A stretch of DNA of 57,216 bases from Bacteroidota bacterium (GTDB taxonomy: Bacteria; Bacteroidota; Ignavibacteria; UBA10030; UBA8401). A model generated the notes under the pieces. The model was not told the origin of the DNA. It searched no databases and saw only the letters and a program-made list of their open reading frames with translations. The position numbers and the translations under genes were made by a program. The DNA lies in assembly GCA_030679145.1 (NCBI GenBank), contig JAUXTU010000030.1:1-57216 (forward strand), read 5' to 3'. This document shows, one piece after another, positions 1 to 9,058 of this stretch (its first letter is position 1; the number at the start of each line of letters is the position of its first letter).

Positions 1-3000
1 TTTACCGCTAACCCACCTGCGGATTTTGCTAAACCACTGCCGCTATATTTTTCAAGTTTGGCAGGAGAGATTGTTGTCTTTACAAGCATCGATGTTCTAT
101 CACCGGAAACTGTTTGTTCTTTTGTAAAAACTCCGGCTACATTTGCACTATCGTTGAGTTGTGATAATGAACCATAATAATTGTATTGATAAAAATTATT
201 ATCGCTTGTTGACTTCATTACGATAGCGCCGTCCCAGCCGGTGTTAAATCCGCTACGCTGCTCAAACATAATAGAAGGAGATACCATGTTTGTTGCAACA
301 ATATTTGGTCCCGGTATGGTAGTGCCATAGTAAGTCGGATGGAAATAAAAATTGGCGACACTTACAGGAGGATAACCATACGAATAGTTAGTAGCTTCTG
401 CTACCAAACCATACGTTCCGCTTGTAGGACTGACGGCTCCTTGCAACGAAAAATATGTATAGTCGTTATTCGGATTATTAAGAAGAGTATTTTGATTTGT
501 CAAGTAATCATAACATGCAACGCGTCGACCCGAAGCATAACCACCTGCAAGATAAAAAATGTAAGTGCTACCCGGATAGCCATATATTTGCGAATATTGT
601 ATGATCACAGGGTACTGATCTGAACCGTGGGTAGAAACTGTTCGATAATTATACCCATTAAACGGCACTAGTGTACCTTGATTGATATCATTAACAAAAA
701 TATTATTAGGTCTAGCAAGATTTATCTGTCCGCTAACAATTCCGCCATTTACGTTTTCGTATACAAATGTGAGTAATAAATTAGCAGCATCATTAAGGTT
801 AAGATGTATTACCGGGCGTGCAGTTGAAGTTGGACTACAGGGAATATAAAAAGTAGGGTTAGAAGTCCAATGACCTATTGTTACATGATTATTATTGTTT
901 TGTGTTGTAGTGTTGCCACCATAAACCCATCCAAAATATAGACCAACACCAATCTCTCCGGAATTCATTGTTTGTAAATGTACCTTATTATTTTCAAGCC
1001 AGCTTATTAAAAAAACCGAATAAGGACCTGTAACTGAATATGATGTAACAACATTACTGATTGATGGATTTGATGCCGCACCTGTACCCCCGCTAAGTTT
1101 TCCGTTTTCTGTCCAGGTGTTTCCATTATCCCCAGATGATGATAACCAAATTTCGCCCATTGATTCATACACCATTGCCCAATTATTTCCATTGGAAAAT
1201 ATTCTCCGCTGGTTTTTTGTATCGGCAAGATCAGGACGACCAGTGCGGAGTTTGCCTTTATATTTTGCCGTTACTGTGGTATTAGCTTGTTTAAAAACTA
1301 CAGCTGTTTGTTGTGTGCTTGCGTTTTGAAAAGAAGCATTCCCGCTGGTTACCGACCAACCGAGAAATGTTGAAGTATAATCGGATGGAGCTAACGCGCG
1401 AATAGAATAATATGGTGGAACTAGATTATTTGCGTCTGGACCACCTTGATTAAGGATAACACCTTTGTAATTAGTTGTTGTACCAAGGTTATTTGTTGCA
1501 TATGCTACTGAACGGAATAGAGAATTATCTTTTCCACGGTTCATTCTTGCGTTGCCATGTGAATAATCAACAGAATCTATTAACCACGGATCTTGAAAAT
1601 ATACATTTCCTGTATTAATCCCGTCAACTTGTATTTGCAATGTTGCGTCAGCTGTCGGTTTGAGATTTGATTGATATGTATCTGTAATATTTGTATCGAT
1701 ATAAAAACTGTGACGATTTATAACATCTGGCATTGGTATAAAGTTATCCCTTGCTTTACTCCAATTGTTGTATTTTTGACTTGAAAACAAATTAGTATCT
1801 GCGTGAACAAATTGTGTAGAGTGCCACGCAAACGGGAGTGTTGTTGACGGTGTATAACGGGGATTAAAGGATGAACCGTTCCACACGCCAATGGTTCCTA
1901 CGTGATTTCCTTCTTGAGTTTTCTGATCTAATGTTACGGGTGCCGGTCCGTACGTTATGTTGAAATTCCAAGGTAATCTATACGTTTCTACATAATAACC
2001 AATTTCTCCAGGGCATTTTCCATTTTCAATTTCTCGTTCAACAAATGTTAGAGTGTGAGGACCTGCACCCAGCGTAAAAGATACAGTATATGAACCACTG
2101 GTTGCAGAATAAAAATAATCTACAAATGTATTTCCATCAATCTTTATCGCTACTATCGACTTTTGTTCAGGTGTACAACTGGGAACTACCCATTTAAATT
2201 GATTTGTATATGTTATAGTTGTTGTAACGGTGGATTGTCCTGAAGGAATTTCAGTTGGACTTATGTTGGTAACGACTACATACGGAGTTCCCGGAGGAAA
2301 TACTGGGGGAATTACTCCTTCTTCAAGAATAGCAAAAGCGTTGCTATAGCCGTACCCTTCATTTTCATCAAGCATTTTTAATCGATACATTCCAGTATCC
2401 ACGTTCGCATTCCAAATAAACGATTTATTCGATCCTTGATTACTGTTTGCAGTTCCGATTGTACTATAATAGCTATATGTACCGTTAATATTTTTCTTCC
2501 ATAACTGAACACTGAGGATTCCGCCAAGATATTTATTGTCTGTCCATTCTACGGTATCAGTTGTATTTTTCTGCCACACGGTTCCAGCAGTTGGCCATGT
2601 TATCGTTACTGCTCTATTTACATTCCATCCTAAATCCTGAAGGATTGCTAAACCAAGTTCTCCGGGAGAATGAGTTGCCTCAGCAAAATCTTGTTTTTGA
2701 GTCATAAGAGCATTACTGCTTCCCGCCGGATACAACGATCGTTCAAGATGATCGATACTTGAACCACCATTCCAAGGATTTGGGGCATATAATTTTACCA
2801 ATGAGTTCCCTGCTATTCTATAAACATTATCACCGTCAAAATAAATATTTCCTCCTTTTAAGCGATCACCCAATTCAATTGACGGATTGGCGTAGGTGGA
2901 AGTGTTTGTTAAATGGTAAATACTCGTGCCGTGATTCATTCCAACAATACACGGATCATCCATTGCCATTTTATATCCGCTGTAACCATTAACTGTTCCC

Positions 3001-3596
3001 CAATAACCGTTTGAACCATCCACATTGAACGAACTATAGAAACCAAATCCATGGGCAAGTTCGTGCATAATTGCTGTCACAAGATCATATCTATACGCCG
3101 GCACATTTCCATCCGTACCGAAATACCAATCTGTTCTACCGCTGTCAACGTTAACTTTAATTTCAGATTTCGATCCGTTTAGGTTTTGATGGCTGATTGC
3201 TTCTGCTAATGCAACCGTATAATATGCATTTGCTTTCGGAGCATTTGGAAAATTTTTAAAGAAAGAATCTGGTGCTGCAGAAGCAAGAGTTGTTCCGCTT
3301 AACTCGCGCCAGTCTGCAGTTATATGAATCGATTCTTGAGCACTTATCAAATACGACCAAACTTCTGTAGCCCGTAAAAATGCCGTTCTTGCACTGTCGG
3401 GAAAATCCGAAGAAAAACTAACGGCAAATTTTGCTGTTGGAACAGTATTCAATTCTGAACGATAAAGATATCGTGCCGGTGGTTCTACCTTTGTAAATGC
3501 GTTTGTTGTTCCCGCAGATTGACCGACAGATGCTTGTCCTTGTAAACTGCAAATTGCAGCAATCCAAATTATTATGAGAGAAAATAACCGTTTCAT
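1..3596 (-). CDS. Large secreted HExxH metalloprotease-like protein (3' end outside window)
   Basis: My own translation from the ATG at 3596 stays open for 1198 codons to the window edge, so the C-terminus is missing. A hydrophobic signal peptide (MKRLFSLIIIWIAAIC) is followed by a domain with HELAHGFGF: His178, Glu179 and His182 form an HExxH zinc site with Gly185 three residues on. The position where metzincins carry a third His/Asp (residue 188) is Ser, so the third ligand must lie elsewhere. A stretch with SPGELGLAILQDLGW follows near residue 295, then beta-rich segments and a BNR-like stretch (SSSGDNGNTWTENG). The whole reads as a secreted, probably T9SS-exported, multidomain protein whose sorting domain would lie beyond position 1. 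The substrate is unknown. No terminator or partner gene is visible on the left. The fold call rests on the HExxH motif and flanking pattern only. Confidence 0.85.
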   Translation of the reverse strand, partial: MKRLFSLIIIWIAAICSLQGQASVGQSAGTTNAFTKVEPPARYLYRSELNTVPTAKFAVSFSSDFPDSARTAFLRATEVWSYLISAQESIHITADWRELSGTTLASAAPDSFFKNFPNAPKANAYYTVALAEAISHQNLNGSKSEIKVNVDSGRTDWYFGTDGNVPAYRYDLVTAIMHELAHGFGFYSSFNVDGSNGYWGTVNGYSGYKMAMDDPCIVGMNHGTSIYHLTNTSTYANPSIELGDRLKGGNIYFDGDNVYRIAGNSLVKLYAPNPWNGGSSIDHLERSLYPAGSSNALMTQKQDFAEATHSPGELGLAILQDLGWNVNRAVTITWPTAGTVWQKNTTDTVEWTDNKYLGGILSVQLWKKNINGTYSYYSTIGTANSNQGSNKSFIWNANVDTGMYRLKMLDENEGYGYSNAFAILEEGVIPPVFPPGTPYVVVTNISPTEIPSGQSTVTTTITYTNQFKWVVPSCTPEQKSIVAIKIDGNTFVDYFYSATSGSYTVSFTLGAGPHTLTFVEREIENGKCPGEIGYYVETYRLPWNFNITYGPAPVTLDQKTQEGNHVGTIGVWNGSSFNPRYTPSTTLPFAWHSTQFVHADTNLFSSQKYNNWSKARDNFIPMPDVINRHSFYIDTNITDTYQSNLKPTADATLQIQVDGINTGNVYFQDPWLIDSVDYSHGNARMNRGKDNSLFRSVAYATNNLGTTTNYKGVILNQGGPDANNLVPPYYSIRALAPSDYTSTFLGWSVTSGNASFQNASTQQTAVVFKQANTTVTAKYKGKLRTGRPDLADTKNQRRIFSNGNNWAMVYESMGEIWLSSSGDNGNTWTENGKLSGGTGAASNPSISNVVTSYSVTGPYSVFLISWLENNKVHLQTMNSGEIGVGLYFGWVYGGNTTTQNNNNHVTIGHWTSNPTFYIPCSPTSTARPVIHLNLNDAANLLLTFVYENVNGGIVSGQINLARPNNIFVNDINQGTLVPFNGYNYRTVSTHGSDQYPVIIQYSQIYGYPGSTYIFYLAGGYASGRRVACYDYLTNQNTLLNNPNNDYTYFSLQGAVSPTSGTYGLVAEATNYSYGYPPVSVANFYFHPTYYGTTIPGPNIVATNMVSPSIMFEQRSGFNTGWDGAIVMKSTSDNNFYQYNYYGSLSQLNDSANVAGVFTKEQTVSGDRTSMLVKTTISPAKLEKYSGSGLAKSAGGLAV

Positions 3597-3673
3597 AAAC
3601 ATAATCCTTATTTAAATGTGGAAAAATAGTTTTTGAATGTGTAAGTTTAAAACAGCAAACACGAAGGTGCTAT

Positions 3674-3692
3674 AACAGTCTACCAGACTGTT
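3674..3692. repeat. Tri-loop hairpin AACAGTCT-ACC-AGACTGTT
   Basis: A perfect 8-bp inverted repeat around a 3-nt loop, in the leader of the large HExxH gene. It resembles the four tri-loop hairpins at 6706-6811 (arm ending in AGT or similar, 3-nt loop). No T-run follows, so it is not an obvious terminator. Confidence 0.55.
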
Positions 3693-3725
3693 TATACAGG
3701 AAATACCATTGCGTTTGCGGTTGTC

Positions 3726-3756
3726 CTCACTCCGAAGGTGATGACTTCGGGGTGAG
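3726..3756 (+). other. Strong hairpin followed by pyrimidine run
   Basis: CTCAC-T-CCGAAG, loop GTGATGA, CTTCGG-G-GTGAG forms a long stem. The T/C-rich tail (about 3757-3769) lies on the plus strand, although both flanking genes are on the minus strand. It could stop antisense transcription or act as a processing hairpin between the two minus-strand genes. Orientation argues against a simple terminator for the gene ending at 3795. Confidence 0.45.
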
Positions 3757-3794
3757 TTTCTTTCTTTTTCGGTTATTACCCTCCTACGGAATAA

Positions 3795-4874
3795 TTATTG
3801 TTTTCTTCTTCCTATGATTGTCGCGGCAAATGGAGACTCTACTCCAACAGCAATAACAAGGTCACCTTTTACCGCTATGCTTGCATAACCACCATTTGCA
3901 AGAGATGTTTTATCAAAATAACTCTGCCAGCTTAATCCATTGTAATGTAATACATCTCCTAAAGCGCCGACAGCAAAAACATCATTCAAGCCGGTTCCTC
4001 TGATTTTTGTTAATACGTATTTAACTACTCCTGGTTCTCCATTTTTCCAAACACTGTCGGATAAAGAAAGTTTTTCAAACATACCAGAACCAACAAGATA
4101 GTAATGGCTGTTCGGTACAAACCACACACTTGTCAAATCATACTGAAGAGGATATGTTGAAATTGCTGTTGCGATGTTTCCCTGAATGCGATACAAGCCG
4201 CGTTCATGAGGAATGTTGTCACTGCAAAGAGCTAGAATCTGTAGTTCGCCTGTTTTGGAATCTGTTGCTCCATAAATATCTCGGAATGATAAATTTGTCC
4301 CGCTTTCTATCTTTTGCCAAGAGATTCCGTTGTAATGTCGAATATTACCATCATCTCCTACGGCGTATAAATTTGTAGAACTTGTACCCCATATTTTTCT
4401 TAATCGAAATCCACCTTCGTAACCTCGTGATGCACCATGAAATGTCCATTTTGCACCATCCCAATGTTCTGGTATAGTTGAACCCGCCCATAGATCATTT
4501 GGCCCAAATGCAAATACGCAATAAAGTTCTCCATAACCGTAACCAATATCGCTTGATGTCGAGAGCTGCCATTGATGACCATTCCACTTAGCAATATTGT
4601 AAGGTGGGTTTTGCCAATTGCCGTTAGAATCTTTTACACTGATATCTCCGACAGCGTATGCTAACGAATCATCAATTATTTGGAGATCATATAATGCACT
4701 GCTTGCACCATCTCCCAAAAAGATCGGAGCTTCCCAGACAAACTCATGACTTGTAGTGTCAATCGGCTGCGGACAATCAGTGCACGGTTTTATCGGTTCA
4801 TCATCCTTGCAATTCATCTGCAAAAAGGAGATCGAGGAGAGAATAAGGAAAAGGAGTATTGTTGGTTTTTTCAT
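3795..4874 (-). CDS. Surface-type lipoprotein with beta-propeller repeats
   Basis: 359 residues. A hydrophobic leader ends at Cys22 (FLQMNC), and the mature N-terminus is CKDDE. A Lys-Asp-Asp run directly after the lipidated Cys matches the lipoprotein export signal that sends Bacteroidota lipoproteins to the cell surface. Asn before the Cys is unusual for a lipobox. The rest is a series of about 45-residue blade-like repeats carrying patterns such as DLWAGS..HWDGAKWTF, NLYAVGDDGNIRHYNG and DVFAVGALGDVLHYNG, which is a beta-propeller of unknown ligand. No catalytic motif is visible. It is transcribed divergently from the Ig-like lipoprotein gene at 5254. The family is recognised only as generic propeller repeats. 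Confidence 0.85.
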   Translation of the reverse strand: MKKPTILLFLILSSISFLQMNCKDDEPIKPCTDCPQPIDTTSHEFVWEAPIFLGDGASSALYDLQIIDDSLAYAVGDISVKDSNGNWQNPPYNIAKWNGHQWQLSTSSDIGYGYGELYCVFAFGPNDLWAGSTIPEHWDGAKWTFHGASRGYEGGFRLRKIWGTSSTNLYAVGDDGNIRHYNGISWQKIESGTNLSFRDIYGATDSKTGELQILALCSDNIPHERGLYRIQGNIATAISTYPLQYDLTSVWFVPNSHYYLVGSGMFEKLSLSDSVWKNGEPGVVKYVLTKIRGTGLNDVFAVGALGDVLHYNGLSWQSYFDKTSLANGGYASIAVKGDLVIAVGVESPFAATIIGRRKQ

Positions 4875-5187
4875 AGTGTTCTCAAGTAATATTTATAATA
4901 ATGAAGGTAAATATACTTCATCATTACAGTCCGAGCAACCGCTGTTCCCGCACGGTCTTACCCCTTACTTATATATATCCGTGAAAAGTGCAAATCGGAA
5001 TGAAAAAAATGAAAATAGTTTGACTATTTTTCAGAAGTGCTCTTTTTAGAGAAATTGAATAGGTTTTGAGAAAAGATTTTTTTTGGGAAAAGTGCAAAAC
5101 AAATAAATCGGACAAATTAGACTGGGTGAATAAAGAGTATTCTATCTTCATTTCGTCTCATCTAAAAATAATCTCCATTTCTATCTC
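4875..5187. other. Divergent intergenic region
   Basis: About 380 bases separate two divergent lipoprotein genes. I see no gene. It holds an 8-bp hairpin AAAATAGT-TTG-ACTATTTT at 5012-5030 and a short direct repeat GAAAAGTGCAAA (near 4983 and 5091). The right part contains the promoter annotated at 5188-5218. No clear promoter was found for the minus-strand gene. Confidence 0.5.
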
Positions 5188-5218
5188 TTGTTATTAATTT
5201 AGCACTCCGTTATATTTG
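5188..5218 (+). promoter_or_regulatory. Bacteroidota-type promoter (TTG-N20-TATATTTG)
   Basis: TTG at 5188-5190 and TATATTTG at 5211-5218 match the -33/-7 elements (TTG, TAnnTTTG) of Bacteroidota sigma-A promoters, with a 20-bp spacer. Transcription would begin near 5224, just upstream of the Shine-Dalgarno sequence at 5241-5245. Confidence 0.6.
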
Positions 5219-5253
5219 TACTGTATCCTCAACGACTTATGGAGGAAGTTACA

Positions 5254-6648
5254 ATGAAAACATTTCTGCGGTACGTCACTCTTACTACTCTTTTTCTCTT
5301 CGGCTGTAAAGAAACCATCATCGAAGAACGAATTCCAAAAGAATACACCAACGATCTTCTTCATGCCGATCTCTTAGGTGTCGTTTTCCCTGTCACGAGC
5401 AAAGCGAAAGTATATATCAGTCAGATTACCGTGATCGATTCTCAGGAAATCAATTCCACAGACGGGTCGTTCACATTTCGCGATCTTCGCAGCGGAAATT
5501 ACGATGTGACGATCCGAACGGATAATTATCGCACGTATAAAAAAACGAATCTTCAATTGAACGGCGGCAACATTGTCTATCTTGGAGAGATCACACTTTC
5601 AACAATTCCCGATGAGATCGAACGTCATTATCCGGCGGATCAGGATGAAATTGTGTATGATTGGCGGTATGGAAGAATCACAGTTTCAATTTTATTCAAC
5701 CAGCCGATGAACAGAGAAAGCGTAGAGAAATCTTTCTCAACCGTTCCTGCAAGCGAGGGAACATTTATGTGGGGCTACTATACAACATCACCGTACGGAG
5801 GATTGTATAACTATCCGAGTTATTACGGCGATAAATCGGGTTTTGAACTTGGTGCAACAATCACCACATTCAGTAAAATTAAATCGATGACGTACACATT
5901 TTCTCAAAAAGATTCGTATGTCGATTCAACATATTTGGTAACGATCAGTACGGGGGCAAAAGATTCATCGGGAAAAGCGATCCGCTTCCCGCTGAAATTC
6001 AAATTCAAAACGGTGCAATCGTACACAACTCAAACCGGGATACAAACATATCCTGTTCACGGCGATGTTGATGTTTCACCGCTTTCGTATCGAGGAATCT
6101 CTATGACTTTTCCACGCAGAATGGATAAACAATCAACAGAGACGGCAATCAGTGTTGTTCCAAACATTAACAAAGTATTCTTGTGGGGAGAAGAAAATTA
6201 TATCTCGCTCTATACGGGGGGACCGTTCTTATCCGATACATTAATTACCGTAACGGTGGACAGCACTGCCAAGGATAAAGACGGAGTAAAACTTGGTCAT
6301 CGTTTTACGTTCTCATTCCGAACTGCTCCCGTCAAACTTCAATATTCTTATCCGAATAATGGTGAGATCTACGTTGCGACCACTCAAACCATTCAAATGT
6401 ACTTCAATACGTATGTTGACCTGACAAGCATGAACACCGGATTTTCTATTTCCCCTGCTCTCTCAGGAACATTGAAATATTACACTAATGGTTCGTATGA
6501 TTCGCCAAGCCAGATAATTTTTACTCCGAGCGGAGCTATGCAGCCAAATACTAAATACACGGTTACATTATCCGATGCAGTGAAAGATATCTATGGCATA
6601 AAAATGAAAACGCCTCAAAGTTTCTCGTTCGTTACCCGACCAAACTAA
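5254..6648 (+). CDS. Lipoprotein with carboxypeptidase-regulatory-like and Ig-like (SbsA/Big_5) domains
   Basis: 464 residues from the ATG at 5254. An upstream in-frame ATG at 5239 overlaps the Shine-Dalgarno sequence (GGAGG, 5241-5245), so the later start is preferred. The leader ends in LFLFGC, a good lipobox, and the mature protein begins CKE. Residues about 35-100 resemble a carboxypeptidase-D regulatory/SpaA-like beta-sandwich (SFTFRDLRSGNYDVTI). Three repeats of about 110 residues follow, each opening with a YP-type motif and containing 'F..PM' or similar with a terminal VKD..G motif (FNQPMNRESVEKSFS; PRRMDKQSTETAIS; NTYVDLTSMNTGFS), as in SbsA Ig-like domains. It is probably a structural or binding envelope protein. 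A relic of a second copy of its 3' end lies at 8976-9015. Confidence 0.85.
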   Translation: MKTFLRYVTLTTLFLFGCKETIIEERIPKEYTNDLLHADLLGVVFPVTSKAKVYISQITVIDSQEINSTDGSFTFRDLRSGNYDVTIRTDNYRTYKKTNLQLNGGNIVYLGEITLSTIPDEIERHYPADQDEIVYDWRYGRITVSILFNQPMNRESVEKSFSTVPASEGTFMWGYYTTSPYGGLYNYPSYYGDKSGFELGATITTFSKIKSMTYTFSQKDSYVDSTYLVTISTGAKDSSGKAIRFPLKFKFKTVQSYTTQTGIQTYPVHGDVDVSPLSYRGISMTFPRRMDKQSTETAISVVPNINKVFLWGEENYISLYTGGPFLSDTLITVTVDSTAKDKDGVKLGHRFTFSFRTAPVKLQYSYPNNGEIYVATTQTIQMYFNTYVDLTSMNTGFSISPALSGTLKYYTNGSYDSPSQIIFTPSGAMQPNTKYTVTLSDAVKDIYGIKMKTPQSFSFVTRPN

Positions 6649-6651
6649 TAG

Positions 6652-6675
6652 CAAAGCCCGCGCAAGCGGACTTTG
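6652..6675 (+). terminator. Hairpin after the Ig-like lipoprotein gene
   Basis: CAAAG-C-CCGC, loop GCAA, GCGG-A-CTTTG lies three bases after the stop codon. The T-run is poor, so termination may be weak. A diverged homologous hairpin sits at 9021-9044 beside the gene relic. Confidence 0.55.
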
Positions 6676-6705
6676 TACGTTAGAACATATATCTGTATGA
6701 TTGTC

Positions 6706-6811
6706 CGACAGTTGTACTGTCGCACATAAAACCAAACAACCAGTTTTACTGTTGGATAAGGATGAGTAAAACTCATCGGACGGCTTACGTTCGACAGTAC
6801 AACTGTCGAAC
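6706..6811. repeat. Cluster of four tri-loop hairpins
   Basis: Four small inverted repeats share the core AGT-N3-ACT: CGACAGT-TGT-ACTGTCG (6706-6722), CAGT-TTT-ACTG (6741-6751), GATGAGT-AAA-ACTCATC (6761-6777) and GTTCGACAGT-ACA-ACTGTCGAAC (6789-6811). The first and last are inverted copies of each other. They fill the leader of the YCF48-type gene and look like a REP-type hairpin cluster. Confidence 0.7.
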
Positions 6812-6832
6812 ATATGAATAAAAGGTGAATCC

Positions 6833-8929
6833 ATGAAAACAAAATTTGCTGCAATATTCCTTCTTCTCAATATCTCTGTTTATGGACAATGGATATATCA
6901 ATCCCAAATAAATCAACGTACTACATTACGAAAAATCATCTCGGTTGATACTTCCCACACATGGGCTGTGGGTGATACGGGCGCTATTGTTTTTTCAAAT
7001 GATAAAGGAAAAACATGGTCTATTCAAAATTCAGGAATTAAAGATCAGTTACTTGGAGTTTTCTTTTTAGACACCATGAAAGGCTTTGCGTATGGTGTGA
7101 ATGGTGTAATGCTTTCGACCAACGATGCGGGAAATAGTTGGAATAAGAATACAATTTTTTCAACTAGTTCGATACGATCGATGAGTTTTGTCGATACGAT
7201 CAACGGGTGGTGTGTCGCTTCAGGAACACAGCCGTTAATGTATAGAACTCGAGACGGAGGAAAAACGTGGCAGCAAGAAACGTTAACAAGCACGGTTACG
7301 ACAAGTCTTTTGAAAGTGCAATTTGTTGATACCAGCAAAGGGTGGTTGCTGTCTTCCAAAAAAATTTATCGCACAACAAATGGAGGAATTGATTGGACGA
7401 TATTTGACAACAATGGAAATATTTACACTACATTCCGCGACATTCAGTTTATCAATAGTCAAAAAGGTTATTTTCTTATCGATCAGTATTTGAAATTACA
7501 TTTAGGACGAACGTATGATGGCGGAATGACATGGAATCTTGATTCTTCGTTTACACCGGCGACAGGTGGAACTTCATTCTTTTTCCAATTTAAGGATTCA
7601 TTATACGGTTGTTCCGGAGGATTGAATTTTATCGGTATAACAACTGATGGCGGTATGAATTGGAACGTTACAAAAAGATCTTCTTTAAATTCAATGTGCA
7701 TAATCGACAATACGAACCTTGCCGCTGTTGGCAATTTGGGAGCAAAACTTTATTCCACTGACCAAGGAAAAACATGGGTTGATTTAACTCCGCCAACTCC
7801 AATGACGCTCAGAATGGTTAAATATCAAACTCCCTTTATCGTTTGGGCTGTTGGCGGTATAAGTGGACTGATTCAATCAACAGACCAAGGAACGTCCTGG
7901 AGAAAAATAAACATCCCATCCGGAATAGGAATAAACGGTATGACGTTTCCGGATTCGATTCATGGATGGGTGTTAGATGACAGCGCAAGAATATTTTTAA
8001 CAACAGATTTTGGAAATAGCTGGATGCAGCAAACAACCGGTCTCAAAAAAGGTTTACGAAGTATTTATTTTACCGATTCTCTCTTTGGTTGTACGGTCGG
8101 TGATGCCGGCGTTACACGAATCACGACAAATGGCGGAACTAATTGGAATAGTGTTACCAATATAAGTTCGCAAACATTGTATGATGTTTATTTTGCAAAT
8201 AAAAATATTGGATGGGCAGTCGGTCAATTGGGTACCATAGTCCGCGCATATGATTCCGGCAAAACATGGAAACTACAATCGAGCCCAACAACGGTTACGC
8301 TTCGCTCAATCAGTTTTTCCGATACACTGCATGGAACTATTGTTGGTGATTCAGGAATTGTTTTGCAGACAACCGATGGTGGTGATTCGTGGTTGCTGCA
8401 ACCGATGCAAACTATTGTCAATTATCGCGGTGTAAAAATGTTAGGGCTTAAGGGATGGATTGTGGGAGACAGCGGTAGAATATATTCAAGTACCAACAGC
8501 GGACAACATTGGGAGAAACAGCAAAGCAATACAACGTTATCGCTCTTTGGCGTTGATTTTATCAATCAAAATTTGGGTTTAATTGTAGGGGAAGGCACTA
8601 CAGTTTTAGTAACAAAAAACGGTGGATTGACCTACGTGCAAAACAACGGAGCGTTAGGAAAAAATATTTTTTTTTCTTTAGAATATAATTTCCCGAATCC
8701 ATTCAATCCGTCGACAACTATTAACTATACAGTCGAACAGAGTGGACCGGTAAAGATCAGTATTTATAACACACTCGGTCAGCAGATCGAAAACATTGTT
8801 AATGAAACAAAAGATAACGGATCGTATAGCGTACAATGGACACCGACAAATTTACCAAGCGGGATATATTATTATCGAGTAGAAGTAAAAGGAATGTCGC
8901 TGACTCGAAAAATGGTATTTATAAAATAA
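6833..8929 (+). CDS. Secreted YCF48/BNR-repeat propeller protein with T9SS sorting domain
   Basis: 698 residues. The signal peptide ends near YGQW. Residues about 25-610 are a long series of repeats of the type WAVGDTGAIVFSNDKGKTW, YRTRDGGKTWQQET and GIVLQTTDGGDSW. These are Asp-box/BNR motifs in a YCF48 (photosystem II assembly factor-like) propeller, common in secreted proteins of this phylum and unrelated to photosynthesis here. The last 80 residues (YNFPNPFNPSTTINYTV to KMVFIK) are a type A T9SS C-terminal domain, so the protein should be exported through PorV/PorU to the surface or medium. The AAAGGTG about 8 bases upstream supports the start. Its role is unknown; it is probably adhesive or binding. 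Confidence 0.88.
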   Translation: MKTKFAAIFLLLNISVYGQWIYQSQINQRTTLRKIISVDTSHTWAVGDTGAIVFSNDKGKTWSIQNSGIKDQLLGVFFLDTMKGFAYGVNGVMLSTNDAGNSWNKNTIFSTSSIRSMSFVDTINGWCVASGTQPLMYRTRDGGKTWQQETLTSTVTTSLLKVQFVDTSKGWLLSSKKIYRTTNGGIDWTIFDNNGNIYTTFRDIQFINSQKGYFLIDQYLKLHLGRTYDGGMTWNLDSSFTPATGGTSFFFQFKDSLYGCSGGLNFIGITTDGGMNWNVTKRSSLNSMCIIDNTNLAAVGNLGAKLYSTDQGKTWVDLTPPTPMTLRMVKYQTPFIVWAVGGISGLIQSTDQGTSWRKINIPSGIGINGMTFPDSIHGWVLDDSARIFLTTDFGNSWMQQTTGLKKGLRSIYFTDSLFGCTVGDAGVTRITTNGGTNWNSVTNISSQTLYDVYFANKNIGWAVGQLGTIVRAYDSGKTWKLQSSPTTVTLRSISFSDTLHGTIVGDSGIVLQTTDGGDSWLLQPMQTIVNYRGVKMLGLKGWIVGDSGRIYSSTNSGQHWEKQQSNTTLSLFGVDFINQNLGLIVGEGTTVLVTKNGGLTYVQNNGALGKNIFFSLEYNFPNPFNPSTTINYTVEQSGPVKISIYNTLGQQIENIVNETKDNGSYSVQWTPTNLPSGIYYYRVEVKGMSLTRKMVFIK

Positions 8930-8975
8930 CCATACTGTAACTAAATTCTGTAGAAAGAATAGTGTAAAAGTTAAC

Positions 8976-9015
8976 TACGCCTCAAAGTTTTTCATTCGTT
9001 ACTCGACCGAACTAA
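8976..9015 (+). pseudogene. 3'-end relic of a second Ig-like lipoprotein gene
   Basis: Codons 8976-9014 read TPQSFSFVTRPN then stop, identical in protein to the last 12 residues of the lipoprotein ending at 6648. Four of the codons differ only synonymously. A homologous hairpin follows in both places. No upstream part of the gene remains, because the sequence just before it is unrelated. This suggests a former tandem paralogue lost by deletion, or insertion of the YCF48-type gene between duplicated ends. Confidence 0.75.
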
Positions 9016-9020
9016 AACAT

Positions 9021-9044
9021 CAAAGCCCGCGAAAACGTGCTTTG
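9021..9044 (+). terminator. Hairpin terminator after the relic
   Basis: CAAAGC ... GCTTTG with an inner CG-AAAA-CG is followed by GGTTTTA. It resembles the hairpin at 6652-6675 and probably now ends transcription of the YCF48-type gene. Confidence 0.6.
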
Positions 9045-9058
9045 GTTTTAAGTCTCTA

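Noticed and set aside
339..2992. Plus- and minus-strand short frames across 1-3596
   Set aside because: They lie inside the continuous 1198-codon minus-strand frame, which has a signal peptide and motif-bearing protein; the short frames have none.
3726..3756. Terminator of the propeller lipoprotein gene
   Set aside because: The T-rich tail is on the plus strand while the gene is on the minus strand, so the hairpin is kept only as an unexplained structure.
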